From: Bacteroidales bacterium | Lineage (GTDB): Bacteria; Bacteroidota; Bacteroidia; Bacteroidales; Muribaculaceae | Direction: 5' to 3' | Length of the DNA stretch: 64,000 bases | NCBI GenBank assembly: GCA_029007645.1 | Contig: JAQXIE010000018.1 | Span: forward strand, 1 to 64,000 | Shown here: positions 24,930 to 33,215 of the stretch, in pieces | Layout of the letters: every line of letters begins with the position of its first letter | Numbering within the stretch: the stretch's first letter is position 1 | Program-made: the position numbers and the translations under genes | The notes under the pieces: model-generated | The model's database searches: none | Seen by the model: only the letters and a program-made list of their open reading frames with translations | What the model was told of the DNA's origin: nothing

Positions 24930-26915
24930 ATGATTCATGATACGGTTGCCATATTTCTGATTGTACTGCTGATCATCCTGTTGGGTTCAGTAGTGTTCAG
25001 ACGCATGCGCATACCCCCGATCGTGGGCATGATCATCGCGGGCATAGCGGTGGGACCCTATGGGTTCGGCCTGCTGGAGCGCGATGCCAGTTTCCGGATT
25101 TTCGGCGACGTGGGCATTCTCTACATCATGTTCCAGGCCGCTGTGGAGATCGACATGTTCCATCTCAAGGCGCAATGGCGCAGCGGAGTGCTGTTCGGAC
25201 TGCTTAGTTTCACGCTGCCGATGCTGGCGGGCGTGTTCGGCACGCGCTATCTGTTAGGCGCCGGCTGGGACACTTCGATATTGGTGGCCACGATGTTCGC
25301 GGCGCACACGCTGCTGACCTATCCTGTGGTCAGCAAGTTCGGGCTGCAGAACACCCGGCCGGTGGTCGTGGCCGTCTGCGGCACAATCGTGTCGGTGATG
25401 CTGGCGCTGTTCGTGCTGGCAGGGGTGGTGCAGATCAGCGCCACCGGCGGCTATTCTCCGAAACAGCTGCTGACATTGCTGGCGCTGACCGCAATGTTCC
25501 TTGGTGCCGTGGGATATTTCTTCCCGATTATTACCAGGGTTTTCTTCCATAACACCACCGATCCGGTGGCCCAATACATTTTCATCCTGGCCGAAGTACT
25601 GGTAGCCGCCCTTGGTGCGAGGATGATAGGACTCGAAGGGATTCTCGGCGCGTTTTACGCCGGTCTGGTGCTCAACAACCTGATTCCCGGGCGCTCGCCG
25701 CTGATGAAAAACATTCGGTTTGTGGGCGACGCCGTATTCATCCCCTATTTTCTGATAGGAGTCGGGATGCTGATAAATGTCCGGGTGGTGGTCGAAGGCT
25801 GGGCGGTGATATGGAGCGCGATCATCATGACCCTGCTGGCGCTGACCAGCAAATGGCTGGCTGCATTCGCCACGCAGAAATTCCTGCGTATGTCGGGAGT
25901 GGACCGCGGGCTGATGTTCGGACTGAGCGGCGGCAAAGCGGCGGCGACCATCGCCGCTGTGATGATCGGCTACAAATACGGGTTGCTCAACGAGGACATG
26001 ATGAATGCCTCAGTAGTGATGATACTGTTCTGCTGTCTGGTCGCATCGGTGCAGACCGAGCGGCGCGCCAAGCAGCTGCGCATCATCAAGACCTCGCGCA
26101 ATCTTGACCGCGAGGAGCTGGAGCCCGTGGAATATGCCCGCCAACTCGTTGGCGTATGCAATCCGATGACGGCCGGGGAGCTGATGCGTCTGGCGCTGTT
26201 CATGCGCAAGCGCGACAACACGCGGGCGGCTACGGCACTGTTTGTACGCAGCAACGACGACAGCGACACGCTGCGCATGGGTCGCGAAGCCCTGGATGAA
26301 GCCACATCGATCGCCGAAGAAATGGATGTCGAGGCCGAAAATGTGGAGCGATTCGACCTCAACGCCGTACAGGGTATCTGCAATGTGGCTCACGAGAAGG
26401 GCGCCACGGAAATTCTGCTGGGTATGCACCGCCGCAATTCGGTGGTGGACTCGTTCTACGGGGCGATGACCGAGCATCTGATTCAGGACTGCACGCGGAT
26501 GGTGATGCTGTCGCGCAGCTTCAGTCCCGTGGGGATGATCACAAGGATCACGGTGGTAGTGCCTCAGAACGCCGAGTATGAGACAGGATTTCACATGTGG
26601 GTGACGCGCCTGGGCACATTGGCGGCAAATATCGAGGCCAAGATCACCTTCCTGAGTTATGCCACGACAGCGAGTCTTATCCAGGCCGCGGTCGAGGAAG
26701 ACAATATCCAGGCCGATATCCGCTACCGGACGGTGACGGAATGGGACGACTTCATCACGCTGACATCGGACATCGACGACGGCGATCTGCTGGTGATGAT
26801 CTCGGCGCGCCGCGGCTCGATCAGCCACAGCCCCGATCTGGAGCAAACCACGGCCTACATCTCGCGCCACTTCCAGCGCCACAACCTGCTGGTCATCTTC
26901 CCGAAGCAATGGTGA
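24930..26915 (+). CDS. CPA2-type cation:proton antiporter with USP-like C-terminus
   Basis: Inner-membrane monovalent cation/proton antiporter, 661 aa. About 12 membrane helices fill the first 390 residues (RRMRIPPIVGMIIAGIAVGP, LSGGKAAATIAAVMIGY). The cytoplasmic C-terminus of about 270 residues looks like paired universal-stress-protein folds (AEEMDVEAENVERFDLN, LLGMHRRNSVVDSFYG), as in Bacteroidota members of the family. The ion carried is not evident. It ends the 23154-26915 operon. The first unit of the downstream repeat array overlaps its stop codon (TGATAGC). Confidence 0.9.
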   Translation: MIHDTVAIFLIVLLIILLGSVVFRRMRIPPIVGMIIAGIAVGPYGFGLLERDASFRIFGDVGILYIMFQAAVEIDMFHLKAQWRSGVLFGLLSFTLPMLAGVFGTRYLLGAGWDTSILVATMFAAHTLLTYPVVSKFGLQNTRPVVVAVCGTIVSVMLALFVLAGVVQISATGGYSPKQLLTLLALTAMFLGAVGYFFPIITRVFFHNTTDPVAQYIFILAEVLVAALGARMIGLEGILGAFYAGLVLNNLIPGRSPLMKNIRFVGDAVFIPYFLIGVGMLINVRVVVEGWAVIWSAIIMTLLALTSKWLAAFATQKFLRMSGVDRGLMFGLSGGKAAATIAAVMIGYKYGLLNEDMMNASVVMILFCCLVASVQTERRAKQLRIIKTSRNLDREELEPVEYARQLVGVCNPMTAGELMRLALFMRKRDNTRAATALFVRSNDDSDTLRMGREALDEATSIAEEMDVEAENVERFDLNAVQGICNVAHEKGATEILLGMHRRNSVVDSFYGAMTEHLIQDCTRMVMLSRSFSPVGMITRITVVVPQNAEYETGFHMWVTRLGTLAANIEAKITFLSYATTASLIQAAVEEDNIQADIRYRTVTEWDDFITLTSDIDDGDLLVMISARRGSISHSPDLEQTTAYISRHFQRHNLLVIFPKQW

Positions 26916-27159
26916 TAGCAGAGGGGCTGGATAGCCTCGATAGCAGATAGCCCAGATAGCCCTAATAGCTTCAATAGCTTCAATAGCGGCAATAGCCCCA
27001 ATAGCCTCAATAGCTTCAATAGCGGCAAGCCGGACCCAGCTTCGCTATTGGGGCTATTGCTATCAAGGCTATTGAGGCTATCTGAGCTATCTGCTATCAA
27101 GGCTATCAAGGCTATTGAGGCTATCTGGGCTATTGCTATCCTATTGCTATTCTGGCTAT
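26915..27159. repeat. Giant inverted array of 9-bp-period ATAGC/GCTAT units
   Basis: Left arm: 12 copies of ATAGC from 26915 to 27023, in exact 9-bp register from 26947 to 27019. Right arm: 14 copies of GCTAT from 27044 to 27159, mostly in 9-bp register. The centre is about 20 bp (GGCAAGCCGGACCCAGC). The bases between units differ but recur (CTC, TTC, GGC, CCC and their complements), so stretches of 14-15 bp pair perfectly between arms. It fills nearly the whole gap between the antiporter stop and the promoter of the four-helix-bundle gene. The units are too short for CRISPR and no coding frame fits. Confidence 0.95.
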
Positions 27160-27169
27160 TGCATTTTTA

Positions 27170-27201
27170 TTTGTAAGTGTGGCGGGATTTCGGTATATTT
27201 G
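27170..27201 (+). promoter_or_regulatory. Promoter of the first four-helix-bundle gene
   Basis: TTTG (27170-27173), 20-nt spacer, TATATTTG (27194-27201): a perfect Bacteroidota promoter. It begins 11 bp after the repeat array, so the array lies directly upstream of the promoter and outside the mRNA. The leader is about 26 nt. Confidence 0.75.
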
Positions 27202-27233
27202 CCAATAGTATCAACTATTAACTCCAAAAGACT

Positions 27234-27791
27234 ATGGGACAAGGAGATGGCTTCTTGAAGGCGAAGGGATCTTACCGGAATTTGTTCTGCTATCAGAAGG
27301 CGGAGGCCATCTACGATTTGACTTACCGATTTCAGCGGCGTTTTCTGGAAAGAGGCGACCGCACCATCGACCAGATGGTTCAGGCTGCACGGTCGGGCAA
27401 GCAGAACATCGTCGAAGGCCGCGCGGCGGCCACGACATCGCGCGAGACCGAAATCAAACTCTACAATGTAGCGCGAGCCAGTCTGCAGGAGCTGTTGATC
27501 GACTACGAGGACTACCTGCGCACCCGAAATCTCCAGCTATGGCAAAATGGCCATCCACGTCTCGAGGGGATTCGGCGCACCTGCGCCGAGCATAACGATT
27601 CAGCCTACTTCTGTCAGCTCGAGCCCAAATGCAATGCCGAGGAACTCGCCAACCTGGCGATCACGCTGATCCATCAAACCGATGTGATGCTCCGCAAACT
27701 GATCGATTACGCCAAGGAGGACTTCCTGAAGGATGGCGGCGTCCGCGAACAGATGACCCGCGCACGCCTTGCGCGCCGTAACGGAAATTAG
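27234..27791 (+). CDS. Four-helix-bundle protein with suffix domain (23S-IVP-like family)
   Basis: A 185-aa protein of the four-helix-bundle (TIGR02436/23S rRNA intervening-sequence protein-like) family with the C-terminal 'suffix' region seen in Bacteroidota. Signature: QMVQAARSGKQNIVEG, then TSRETEIKLYNVARASLQEL, and near the end REQMTRARLARR. Relatives include the Avd accessory protein of diversity-generating retroelements; most members have no proven role but are basic and probably bind nucleic acid. There is no reverse transcriptase nearby. It is a homologue of the gene at 55415, sharing the same core and the same C-terminal MT..RL.AR motif. Its promoter abuts the 26915-27159 repeat array. 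Confidence 0.85.
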   Translation: MGQGDGFLKAKGSYRNLFCYQKAEAIYDLTYRFQRRFLERGDRTIDQMVQAARSGKQNIVEGRAAATTSRETEIKLYNVARASLQELLIDYEDYLRTRNLQLWQNGHPRLEGIRRTCAEHNDSAYFCQLEPKCNAEELANLAITLIHQTDVMLRKLIDYAKEDFLKDGGVREQMTRARLARRNGN

Positions 27792-27812
27792 CGATTGTTA
27801 AGGTTTTTTAGA

Positions 27813-27844
27813 TTTGCGAATCAGCGGAATTTTTTGTATGTTTG
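27813..27844 (+). promoter_or_regulatory. Promoter of the chitobiase-domain protein gene
   Basis: TTTG (27813-27816), 20-nt spacer, TATGTTTG (27837-27844). The start site near 27851 gives a leader of about 137 nt that contains the hairpin and small ORF described separately. Confidence 0.7.
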
Positions 27845-27853
27845 CAATGTATT

Positions 27854-27943
27854 ATGGCTAATGGAATTATCAACCCGAAAATGCTGCTGAAAAGCAGGTT
27901 TTTCGAGTTAATTCCGGCCACAATCAGGGATAATAAACCTTAA
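27854..27943 (+). CDS. Possible 29-codon leader ORF
   Basis: An open frame of 29 codons (MANGIINPKMLLKSR...) begins about 3 nt after the predicted start site and ends 44 nt before the main gene. It covers the structured hairpin at 27863-27915. It could be a leader peptide or a chance frame in an RNA element. I do not recognise the peptide. Confidence 0.3.
   Translation: MANGIINPKMLLKSRFFELIPATIRDNKP
27863..27915 (+). ncRNA. Structured leader hairpin with GAAA tetraloop
   Basis: The RNA can fold into one long stem: GGAATT/AATTCC, AAC/GTT, CGAAAA/TTTTCG and CTGCT/AGCAG, capped by a GAAA (GNRA) tetraloop. An ATC bulge and two small mismatches interrupt it. About 20 pairs form over 53 nt. It lies just after a good promoter and 72 nt before the start of the secreted-protein gene, so it is a leader element or a small RNA. 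It matches no riboswitch that I know. Confidence 0.5.
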
Positions 27944-27987
27944 ATTCATACAACACAAAAAATACATACAACACAAATCAAAAGCTT

Positions 27988-29706
27988 ATGAAAAAGTTTT
28001 TACGCACAATGGCGAGTCTGGCCATCCTGGCGACTCTCGGCGCCGGTGCAGCTTTCGCTCAGGAAACTGTGGACCGCGTCATAGAGTTCAAAAGCAACAC
28101 AAGTGATGCCACCAATGACATCAAAGCCGCCGATTTCGCCGCTCAAGTAACCTCGGACCCCAACTATGTCGGAAGCATTTCGGACGTAAACAAAGTCTAC
28201 GCCGGCAAAAACGGTCTCAAGTTCAGCACGTCAAGTGTTGGCGGTACAATAACGCTGAACCTGACAGAACCCATGGATGTCAAGAAAGTCACCGTCGAGG
28301 CATATGCATGGAAAGCGAACGAGGCATGTTCTCTCACAGTAAATGAAAAAGCATCTACCCCTGCGAATATCAATTCCACAAACACCACGGATGCAACTAC
28401 TCTGACGTACGACATCACAGGGAAGACGGAGGCTTTGAAGCTTCAAGCCACCAAGCGTCTCTATGTGAAGAAAATCACACTGACCGTAGTGCCCCCCGCT
28501 GTAGCGGCACCGGTGCTGGAACTGGTCGAGGGCACGGACTACACCTACACAGTGAAGATGTCGTGCGCGACAGAAGGTGCCGAAATCTACTATACCGACG
28601 ACGAAACGGACCCCACCGCCGCGTCCAACCAATATACCGCTCCCATTGAAGCGTGGCCCGGCATGACTCTGAAGGCTATCGCCATCAAGGGTTCGACCTC
28701 AAGTCCCGTCACCACCTTCAGCCCGGCCGTACCGGTGGTTATCGATTCATTCTCGCCGATGCTGGATTTCCCCGAGGGCACTGAAATCATCGTCAACGGC
28801 AAGATGACCGCCGTATATCAGAACGGCAACAGCCTGTATGCCAAAGATTCCAACGGCGCATACATGCTGATTTTCGGCAAACTGGACAAGGAACTGAAGA
28901 ACGGCGACACCTTCAATGTTCTGAAGGGTGTTTACAAGCCTTACAAAGGACTTCCCGAGGTAGCCAGCCCCGAGATTGTTGGCGACGTGACCACCGGCGG
29001 CGCAGCTGTAGAGCCCATGGAGACCACCATCGACATGCTGATGAAGAGCATGCTCAACATGTACTTCAAGCTGGATCATGTATCTGTCAGCGCTTTCGAT
29101 GAAAACCGCAACGCAACGATGAAGGATGTCGAAGGCAACGAGATCGTACTTCGCGACAACTTCAAGCTGTTCACAGAGAACTTCGTTCCCACCGACTGCA
29201 TGAATGTCACCGGCTTTCTGGCCATCTTCGGCGAGACACTGCAGTTCTATCCCACCGCTATCGAGGCCGTGCCTCTGACAGTGACAGTAACCCTGCCCGA
29301 CGGCAGCGTAGCTGAAGAGGGAGGCACATATACCATCAAGGTCGGCGAGAAGATCGTAGCCACCGCCGAGGGTGCCGACATGATCAACATCTATGCCGAC
29401 AAAGAGGGCAGCGATGAGAAGATCGACGTATCGACCGAGGAAGGCGAATGCGAAGGCACGCTGGAATGGACAGCCGAGAAAGTGCTTGACAGCTGGAATA
29501 TGGTTGTCAGCGCCGAGGCAGGTCTGCTGAAGGAGAGCGTATCGTTCACACTGAGCGTAGAAGAGGAGGACAGCGGCGTCGAGGCCATCGAGACAGCGGG
29601 CGCAGCCACCTATTTCAACCTGCAGGGCATGCGCGTGGAGAAGCCGGCCAAGGGCGGCATCTACATCCGCGTAGCCGACGGCAAAGCCAGCAAGGTTGTA
29701 AAATAA
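27988..29706 (+). CDS. Secreted protein with chitobiase-like domain and type IX-like tail
   Basis: A 572-aa secreted protein with a Sec signal peptide (MKKFLRTMASLAILATLGAGAAFAQ). An N-terminal beta-sandwich is followed by a chitobiase/hexosaminidase C-terminal-like domain (about 170-255; YTVKMSCATEGAEIYYTDDETDP). An OB-fold-like region follows (FPEGTEIIVNGKMTAVYQ), then a beta domain and the end YFNLQGMRVEKPAKGG... KASKVVK, a sorting-type tail. No catalytic motif is visible; a surface adhesin or binding role is possible. It has its own promoter, structured leader and terminator. Confidence 0.8.
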   Translation: MKKFLRTMASLAILATLGAGAAFAQETVDRVIEFKSNTSDATNDIKAADFAAQVTSDPNYVGSISDVNKVYAGKNGLKFSTSSVGGTITLNLTEPMDVKKVTVEAYAWKANEACSLTVNEKASTPANINSTNTTDATTLTYDITGKTEALKLQATKRLYVKKITLTVVPPAVAAPVLELVEGTDYTYTVKMSCATEGAEIYYTDDETDPTAASNQYTAPIEAWPGMTLKAIAIKGSTSSPVTTFSPAVPVVIDSFSPMLDFPEGTEIIVNGKMTAVYQNGNSLYAKDSNGAYMLIFGKLDKELKNGDTFNVLKGVYKPYKGLPEVASPEIVGDVTTGGAAVEPMETTIDMLMKSMLNMYFKLDHVSVSAFDENRNATMKDVEGNEIVLRDNFKLFTENFVPTDCMNVTGFLAIFGETLQFYPTAIEAVPLTVTVTLPDGSVAEEGGTYTIKVGEKIVATAEGADMINIYADKEGSDEKIDVSTEEGECEGTLEWTAEKVLDSWNMVVSAEAGLLKESVSFTLSVEEEDSGVEAIETAGAATYFNLQGMRVEKPAKGGIYIRVADGKASKVVK

Positions 29707-29729
29707 ACTGAAACCACGAGCCACTCAGG

Positions 29730-29762
29730 CAACCGGGCCATTGCTGGCCCGGTTGTTTTTTT
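29730..29762 (+). terminator. Terminator after the chitobiase-domain protein gene
   Basis: A 10-bp perfect stem CAACCGGGCC / GGCCCGGTTG, 6-nt loop, then T7. A textbook intrinsic terminator 24 nt after the stop codon. Confidence 0.9.
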
Positions 29763-29793
29763 GCTTAATTTTAGAATCTTATGGGCGTAAGCG

Positions 29794-29825
29794 TTTGGAA
29801 ATGTGGATTTAATTTTCTAATTTTG
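29794..29825 (+). promoter_or_regulatory. Promoter of rpsA
   Basis: TTTG (29794-29797), 20-nt spacer, TAATTTTG (29818-29825): full consensus, as expected for a highly expressed ribosomal gene. Leader about 66 nt. Confidence 0.8.
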
Positions 29826-29897
29826 CGGCGCTAAGCGCGTGGAATGTTACCGCGGGCAGCACGAGAGTATTAATCATATATTTATTAACTTATTTTA

Positions 29898-31685
29898 ATG
29901 ACTGAATCAAAAGTTCAATCCCCTATCGCAGATTTCGATTGGGATGCCTTTGAGAACGGCACAGCCGCCGGCGAGAAGAGCCGCGAGGAACTTACCAAGA
30001 CCTACGACGACTCACTGAAGACGGCAAAAGAAAACGAGATAGTAACCGGCACGGTAAAATCGATCACCAAGCGTGAGGTACGCGTGGACATCGGCATGAA
30101 GTCGGATGCTATCATCCCCATCAGCGAATTCCGCTATAACCCTGACCTGAAGCCCGGCGACGAGGTGGAGGTTTACATCGAGACGCTCGAGGACAAGAAC
30201 GGGCAGCTCCGTCTGAGCCACAAGAAGGCATGCCAGACGCGCAGCTGGGACCGCGTGAACCAGGCTCTCCAGAACGACGAGATAATCAAGGGCTACGTCA
30301 AGAGCCGCACCAAGGGAGGTATGATTGTCGACATCTTCGGCATCGAGGCCTTCCTGCCCGGATCGCAGATCGACGTACGTCCTATCCGTGATTACGACGT
30401 ATACCTTGACAAGAACATGGAGTTCAAGGTGGTCAAGATCAACCAGGAATACAAGAATGTAGTAGTAAGCCACAAGGCCCTGATCGAGGCCGAGCTCGAA
30501 GCTCAGAAGCGCGAGATCATCTCGAAGCTGGAGAAGGGCCAGGTGCTCGAAGGCAAGGTGAAGAACATCACCAACTACGGTGTGTTCGTAGACCTTGGCG
30601 GCGTAGACGGACTGGTACATATCACCGACCTGAGCTGGGGCCGCGTATCGGATCCCCGCGAGGTTGTGGAGCTGGATCAGGACATCAAGGTCGTTATCCT
30701 GGACTTCGACAACGAGAAGAAACGTATCGCGCTGGGTATCAAGCAGCTCATGCCGCACCCCTGGGACAATCTGGATCCCAACCTCAAAGTTGGCGACCAT
30801 GTCAAGGGCCGCGTAGTGGTAATGGCCGACTACGGAGCATTCGTAGAGGTACAGCCCGGTGTTGAGGGACTGATCCACGTCAGCGAGATGAGCTGGAGCC
30901 AGCACCTGCGCAGCGCTCAGGATTTCCTGAAAGTCGGCGAGGAAGTAGAGGCAGTGATCCTGACTCTGGACCGCGACGAGCGCAAGATGAGCCTGGGTCT
31001 GAAGCAGCTCAAGAAAGATCCCTGGGAGGATATCGAGGAGAAATACGCCATCGGTTCGCGCCACACTGCCAAGGTGCGCAACTTCACCCACTTCGGCGTG
31101 TTCGTTGAGATCGAGGAGGGTGTGGACGGTCTGATCCACATCAGCGATCTGAGCTGGACCCGCAAGATCAAGCACCCCAGCGAGTTTACGCAGGTCGGCA
31201 ACGAGATCGAGGTACAGGTACTGGAGATCGACAAGGACAACCGTCGTCTGAGCCTGGGCCACAAGCAGCTTGAGGAGAATCCCTGGGAGACCTACGAGGG
31301 TATCTACACCGTAGGATCGATCCACGAGGGTGAGGTAACCGAGGTTCTCGACAAGGGCGCTGTCATCTCGCTGGAGCATGGCATCGAGGGCTTCGCAACT
31401 CCGAAGCACCTTGTCAAGGAGGATGGCACTCAGGCCAAGCTGGGCGAGAAGCTTCCCTTCAAGGTAATCGAGTTCAACAAGGACAACAAGCGCATCATTC
31501 TGAGCCACAGCCGCATCGCCGAGGACGCAACCCGCAGCGAGAAGCGTGAGAAGACACCGCGTCGCGCCGAGAAGCATGACAAGGCTGCCGAGGCTATGCC
31601 GCAGCAGAATCTGGAGAAGACCACCCTGGGCGACCTGGGCGCTCTGCAGGCTCTGAAGGAGCAGCTCTCGAAGGAGGAGAAATAA
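29898..31685 (+). CDS. rpsA: 30S ribosomal protein S1
   Basis: Ribosomal protein S1 helps bind mRNA to the 30S subunit, which matters in Bacteroidota because most of their genes lack a Shine-Dalgarno sequence. 595 aa with six S1 RNA-binding repeats, at about 45-110, 125-190, 210-280, 300-370, 385-455 and 470-540. Repeats 3-5 are the closest to consensus (GVFVDLGGVDGLVHITDLSW, GAFVEV..GVEGLIHVSEMSW, GVFVEIEEGVDGLIHISDLSW). The charged C-terminal tail is variable. It has a consensus promoter and a strong terminator. Confidence 0.96.
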   Translation: MTESKVQSPIADFDWDAFENGTAAGEKSREELTKTYDDSLKTAKENEIVTGTVKSITKREVRVDIGMKSDAIIPISEFRYNPDLKPGDEVEVYIETLEDKNGQLRLSHKKACQTRSWDRVNQALQNDEIIKGYVKSRTKGGMIVDIFGIEAFLPGSQIDVRPIRDYDVYLDKNMEFKVVKINQEYKNVVVSHKALIEAELEAQKREIISKLEKGQVLEGKVKNITNYGVFVDLGGVDGLVHITDLSWGRVSDPREVVELDQDIKVVILDFDNEKKRIALGIKQLMPHPWDNLDPNLKVGDHVKGRVVVMADYGAFVEVQPGVEGLIHVSEMSWSQHLRSAQDFLKVGEEVEAVILTLDRDERKMSLGLKQLKKDPWEDIEEKYAIGSRHTAKVRNFTHFGVFVEIEEGVDGLIHISDLSWTRKIKHPSEFTQVGNEIEVQVLEIDKDNRRLSLGHKQLEENPWETYEGIYTVGSIHEGEVTEVLDKGAVISLEHGIEGFATPKHLVKEDGTQAKLGEKLPFKVIEFNKDNKRIILSHSRIAEDATRSEKREKTPRRAEKHDKAAEAMPQQNLEKTTLGDLGALQALKEQLSKEEK

Positions 31686-31727
31686 ATCCCGCGAAACTTC
31701 AGGCCACTGAGGCCGAAACGACAATAG

Positions 31728-31766
31728 GATGGCCGGACGCAGCAATGTGTCCGGCCATCTTTTTTT
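31728..31766 (+). terminator. Terminator of rpsA
   Basis: An 11-bp perfect stem GATGGCCGGAC / GTCCGGCCATC, 10-nt loop, followed by T7. The T tract runs into G and so also makes the TTTG -33 box of the next gene. Confidence 0.9.
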
Positions 31767-31795
31767 GTAAGATTGAAAAGAATTTTGTAATTTTA
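31764..31795 (+). promoter_or_regulatory. Promoter of the small type IX-tail protein gene
   Basis: TTTG (31764-31767), 20-nt spacer, TAATTTTA (31788-31795), seven of eight -7 bases. The -33 box is the end of the rpsA terminator T tract. The leader is about 10 nt. Confidence 0.6.
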
Positions 31796-31810
31796 CGAAT
31801 CAAAGACAAG

Positions 31811-32146
31811 ATGAGGAACAGAATTCGAAAAATAGCCATAACATCAGCCATAGCGCTGATGACATGCCTCACGGTGCTTCCGGTGTCGGCACGCGGTTGG
31901 GAGCCACTCAAGGCCGCGCGCGAAGATGCCCGTCTGGTTGTCCGCGAGGCAGAAATCGAAGTCAGTTCCGCCCCCGGGGTGATCCAGGTCAGCAGCAACA
32001 GAGCCGTACAGATCAAGATATTCACGATTCTGGGCCGCATTGTGAGCAGCGAGACCCTGCAACCCGGTATCATGCAGTTCCGCGTACCGGCTCACGGCGT
32101 CTATATAGTCAAAGCCGGCACCCTGACTTGTAAAGTAGCAGTATAA
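31811..32146 (+). CDS. Small secreted protein made of a signal peptide and a type IX-like tail
   Basis: A 111-aa protein. MRNRIRKIAITSAIALMTCLTVLPVSA is a signal peptide. The rest is little more than a sorting-tail-like beta domain (IKIFTILGRIVSSETLQPG, then HGVYIVKAGTLTCKVAV), which in other proteins is found at the end of a large secreted protein. The ORF track start at 31745 is rejected because the signal peptide begins at 31811. It could be a remnant of a larger protein or a stand-alone domain. It may be cotranscribed with ilvE, 31 nt downstream. Confidence 0.7.
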   Translation: MRNRIRKIAITSAIALMTCLTVLPVSARGWEPLKAAREDARLVVREAEIEVSSAPGVIQVSSNRAVQIKIFTILGRIVSSETLQPGIMQFRVPAHGVYIVKAGTLTCKVAV

Positions 32147-32177
32147 GCCAAGAGCTTGTTCCTTAAAATTGAATCCT

Positions 32178-33203
32178 ATGGAGAAAGAAATTTGCTGGGA
32201 GAAACTTCCCTTCAGTTACATCAAGACGGACTACAACGTTCGCTGCACGTATTCCAACGGCAAGTGGGGTCCGATCGAGGTCAGTGATTCGGAGTACATA
32301 CCGATGCACATAGCGGCCTCATGTCTTCATTATGGCCAGGAGGCCTTCGAGGGACTGAAGGCGTTCCGTGGCAAAGACGGCAAAGTGCGCGTGTTCCGTA
32401 TGGACGAGAACGCCAAGCGTTTCCGCCGCAGCGCCGAAGGCATCCTGATGGAGCCTCTGCCCGAGGAGCTGTTCAAGGACATGGTGCGCATGGTTGTGAA
32501 GCTGAATGCAAAGTTCATACCTCCTTACGGATCGGGAGCATCGCTCTACATACGTCCGTTGGAGATCGGCATGAGTCCGCGCGTGGGCGTGAATCCCGCC
32601 GACGAATACACCGTGATAATGCTTGTGACTCCCGTGGGCCCCTACTTCAAGGCCGGCTTCAAGCCCACAAAGGTGTGTCTGAGCCGCGAATACGACCGCG
32701 TGGCTCCCAAGGGAACAGGAAGCATCAAGGTGGGCGGCAACTACGCCGCATCGCTTGTGGCCGGAGATAAGGCTCACAAGCTGGGTTACTCCGTGATGCT
32801 CTACCTTGATCCCAAGGAAAAGAAATACCTCGATGAGTGCGGAGCCGCCAACTTCTACGGCGTCAAAGGCAATACGTATGTGACGCCCAAGTCGGATTCG
32901 ATCCTGCCGAGCATCACCAACAAGAGCATCCGCCAGCTGGCACACGACCTGGGCATGAAAGTCGAGGAGCGTCACATCCCGTACGAAGAACTGTCGGAAT
33001 TTGACGAGGTGGGCAACTGCGGCACAGCTGCCGTCTGCAGCCCCGTGGGTCAGATCGACGACCTGGACAACGGCCGCACCTTCGAATACGGCATGGAGGA
33101 AGCCGGTCCCGTCACCACCAAGCTCTACAACAAGCTCCGCGCCATCCAGTACGGCGAAGAGCCCGATGAGCACGGCTGGTGCGAAATCATTGACGTTCAA
33201 TAA
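32178..33203 (+). CDS. ilvE: Branched-chain amino acid aminotransferase
   Basis: Fold type IV PLP enzyme that makes or degrades leucine, isoleucine and valine by transamination with 2-oxoglutarate. 341 aa. The PLP lysine is in GTGSIKVGGNYAAS. Other signatures are YGQEAFEGLKAFR, LYIRPLEIG and CGTAAVCSPVG. The ORF track starts at a TTG (32169); the ATG at 32178 (MEKEICWEKLPF) is preferred and matches the family N-terminus. It is convergent with the HD-domain gene. Confidence 0.95.
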   Translation: MEKEICWEKLPFSYIKTDYNVRCTYSNGKWGPIEVSDSEYIPMHIAASCLHYGQEAFEGLKAFRGKDGKVRVFRMDENAKRFRRSAEGILMEPLPEELFKDMVRMVVKLNAKFIPPYGSGASLYIRPLEIGMSPRVGVNPADEYTVIMLVTPVGPYFKAGFKPTKVCLSREYDRVAPKGTGSIKVGGNYAASLVAGDKAHKLGYSVMLYLDPKEKKYLDECGAANFYGVKGNTYVTPKSDSILPSITNKSIRQLAHDLGMKVEERHIPYEELSEFDEVGNCGTAAVCSPVGQIDDLDNGRTFEYGMEEAGPVTTKLYNKLRAIQYGEEPDEHGWCEIIDVQ

Positions 33204-33215
33204 CCGTCAAGAAAT

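Noticed and set aside
26915-27159. CRISPR array
   Set aside because: Units are 9 bp with no spacers of 26-40 bp, arranged in two opposite orientations, and no cas gene is present.
27234-27791. Diversity-generating retroelement accessory gene (avd)
   Set aside because: The protein fold family is shared, but there is no reverse transcriptase and no TR/VR pair in the window.
30012-31745. 577-aa minus-strand ORF
   Set aside because: Antisense of rpsA with low-complexity Leu/Val/Asp composition; no family features.
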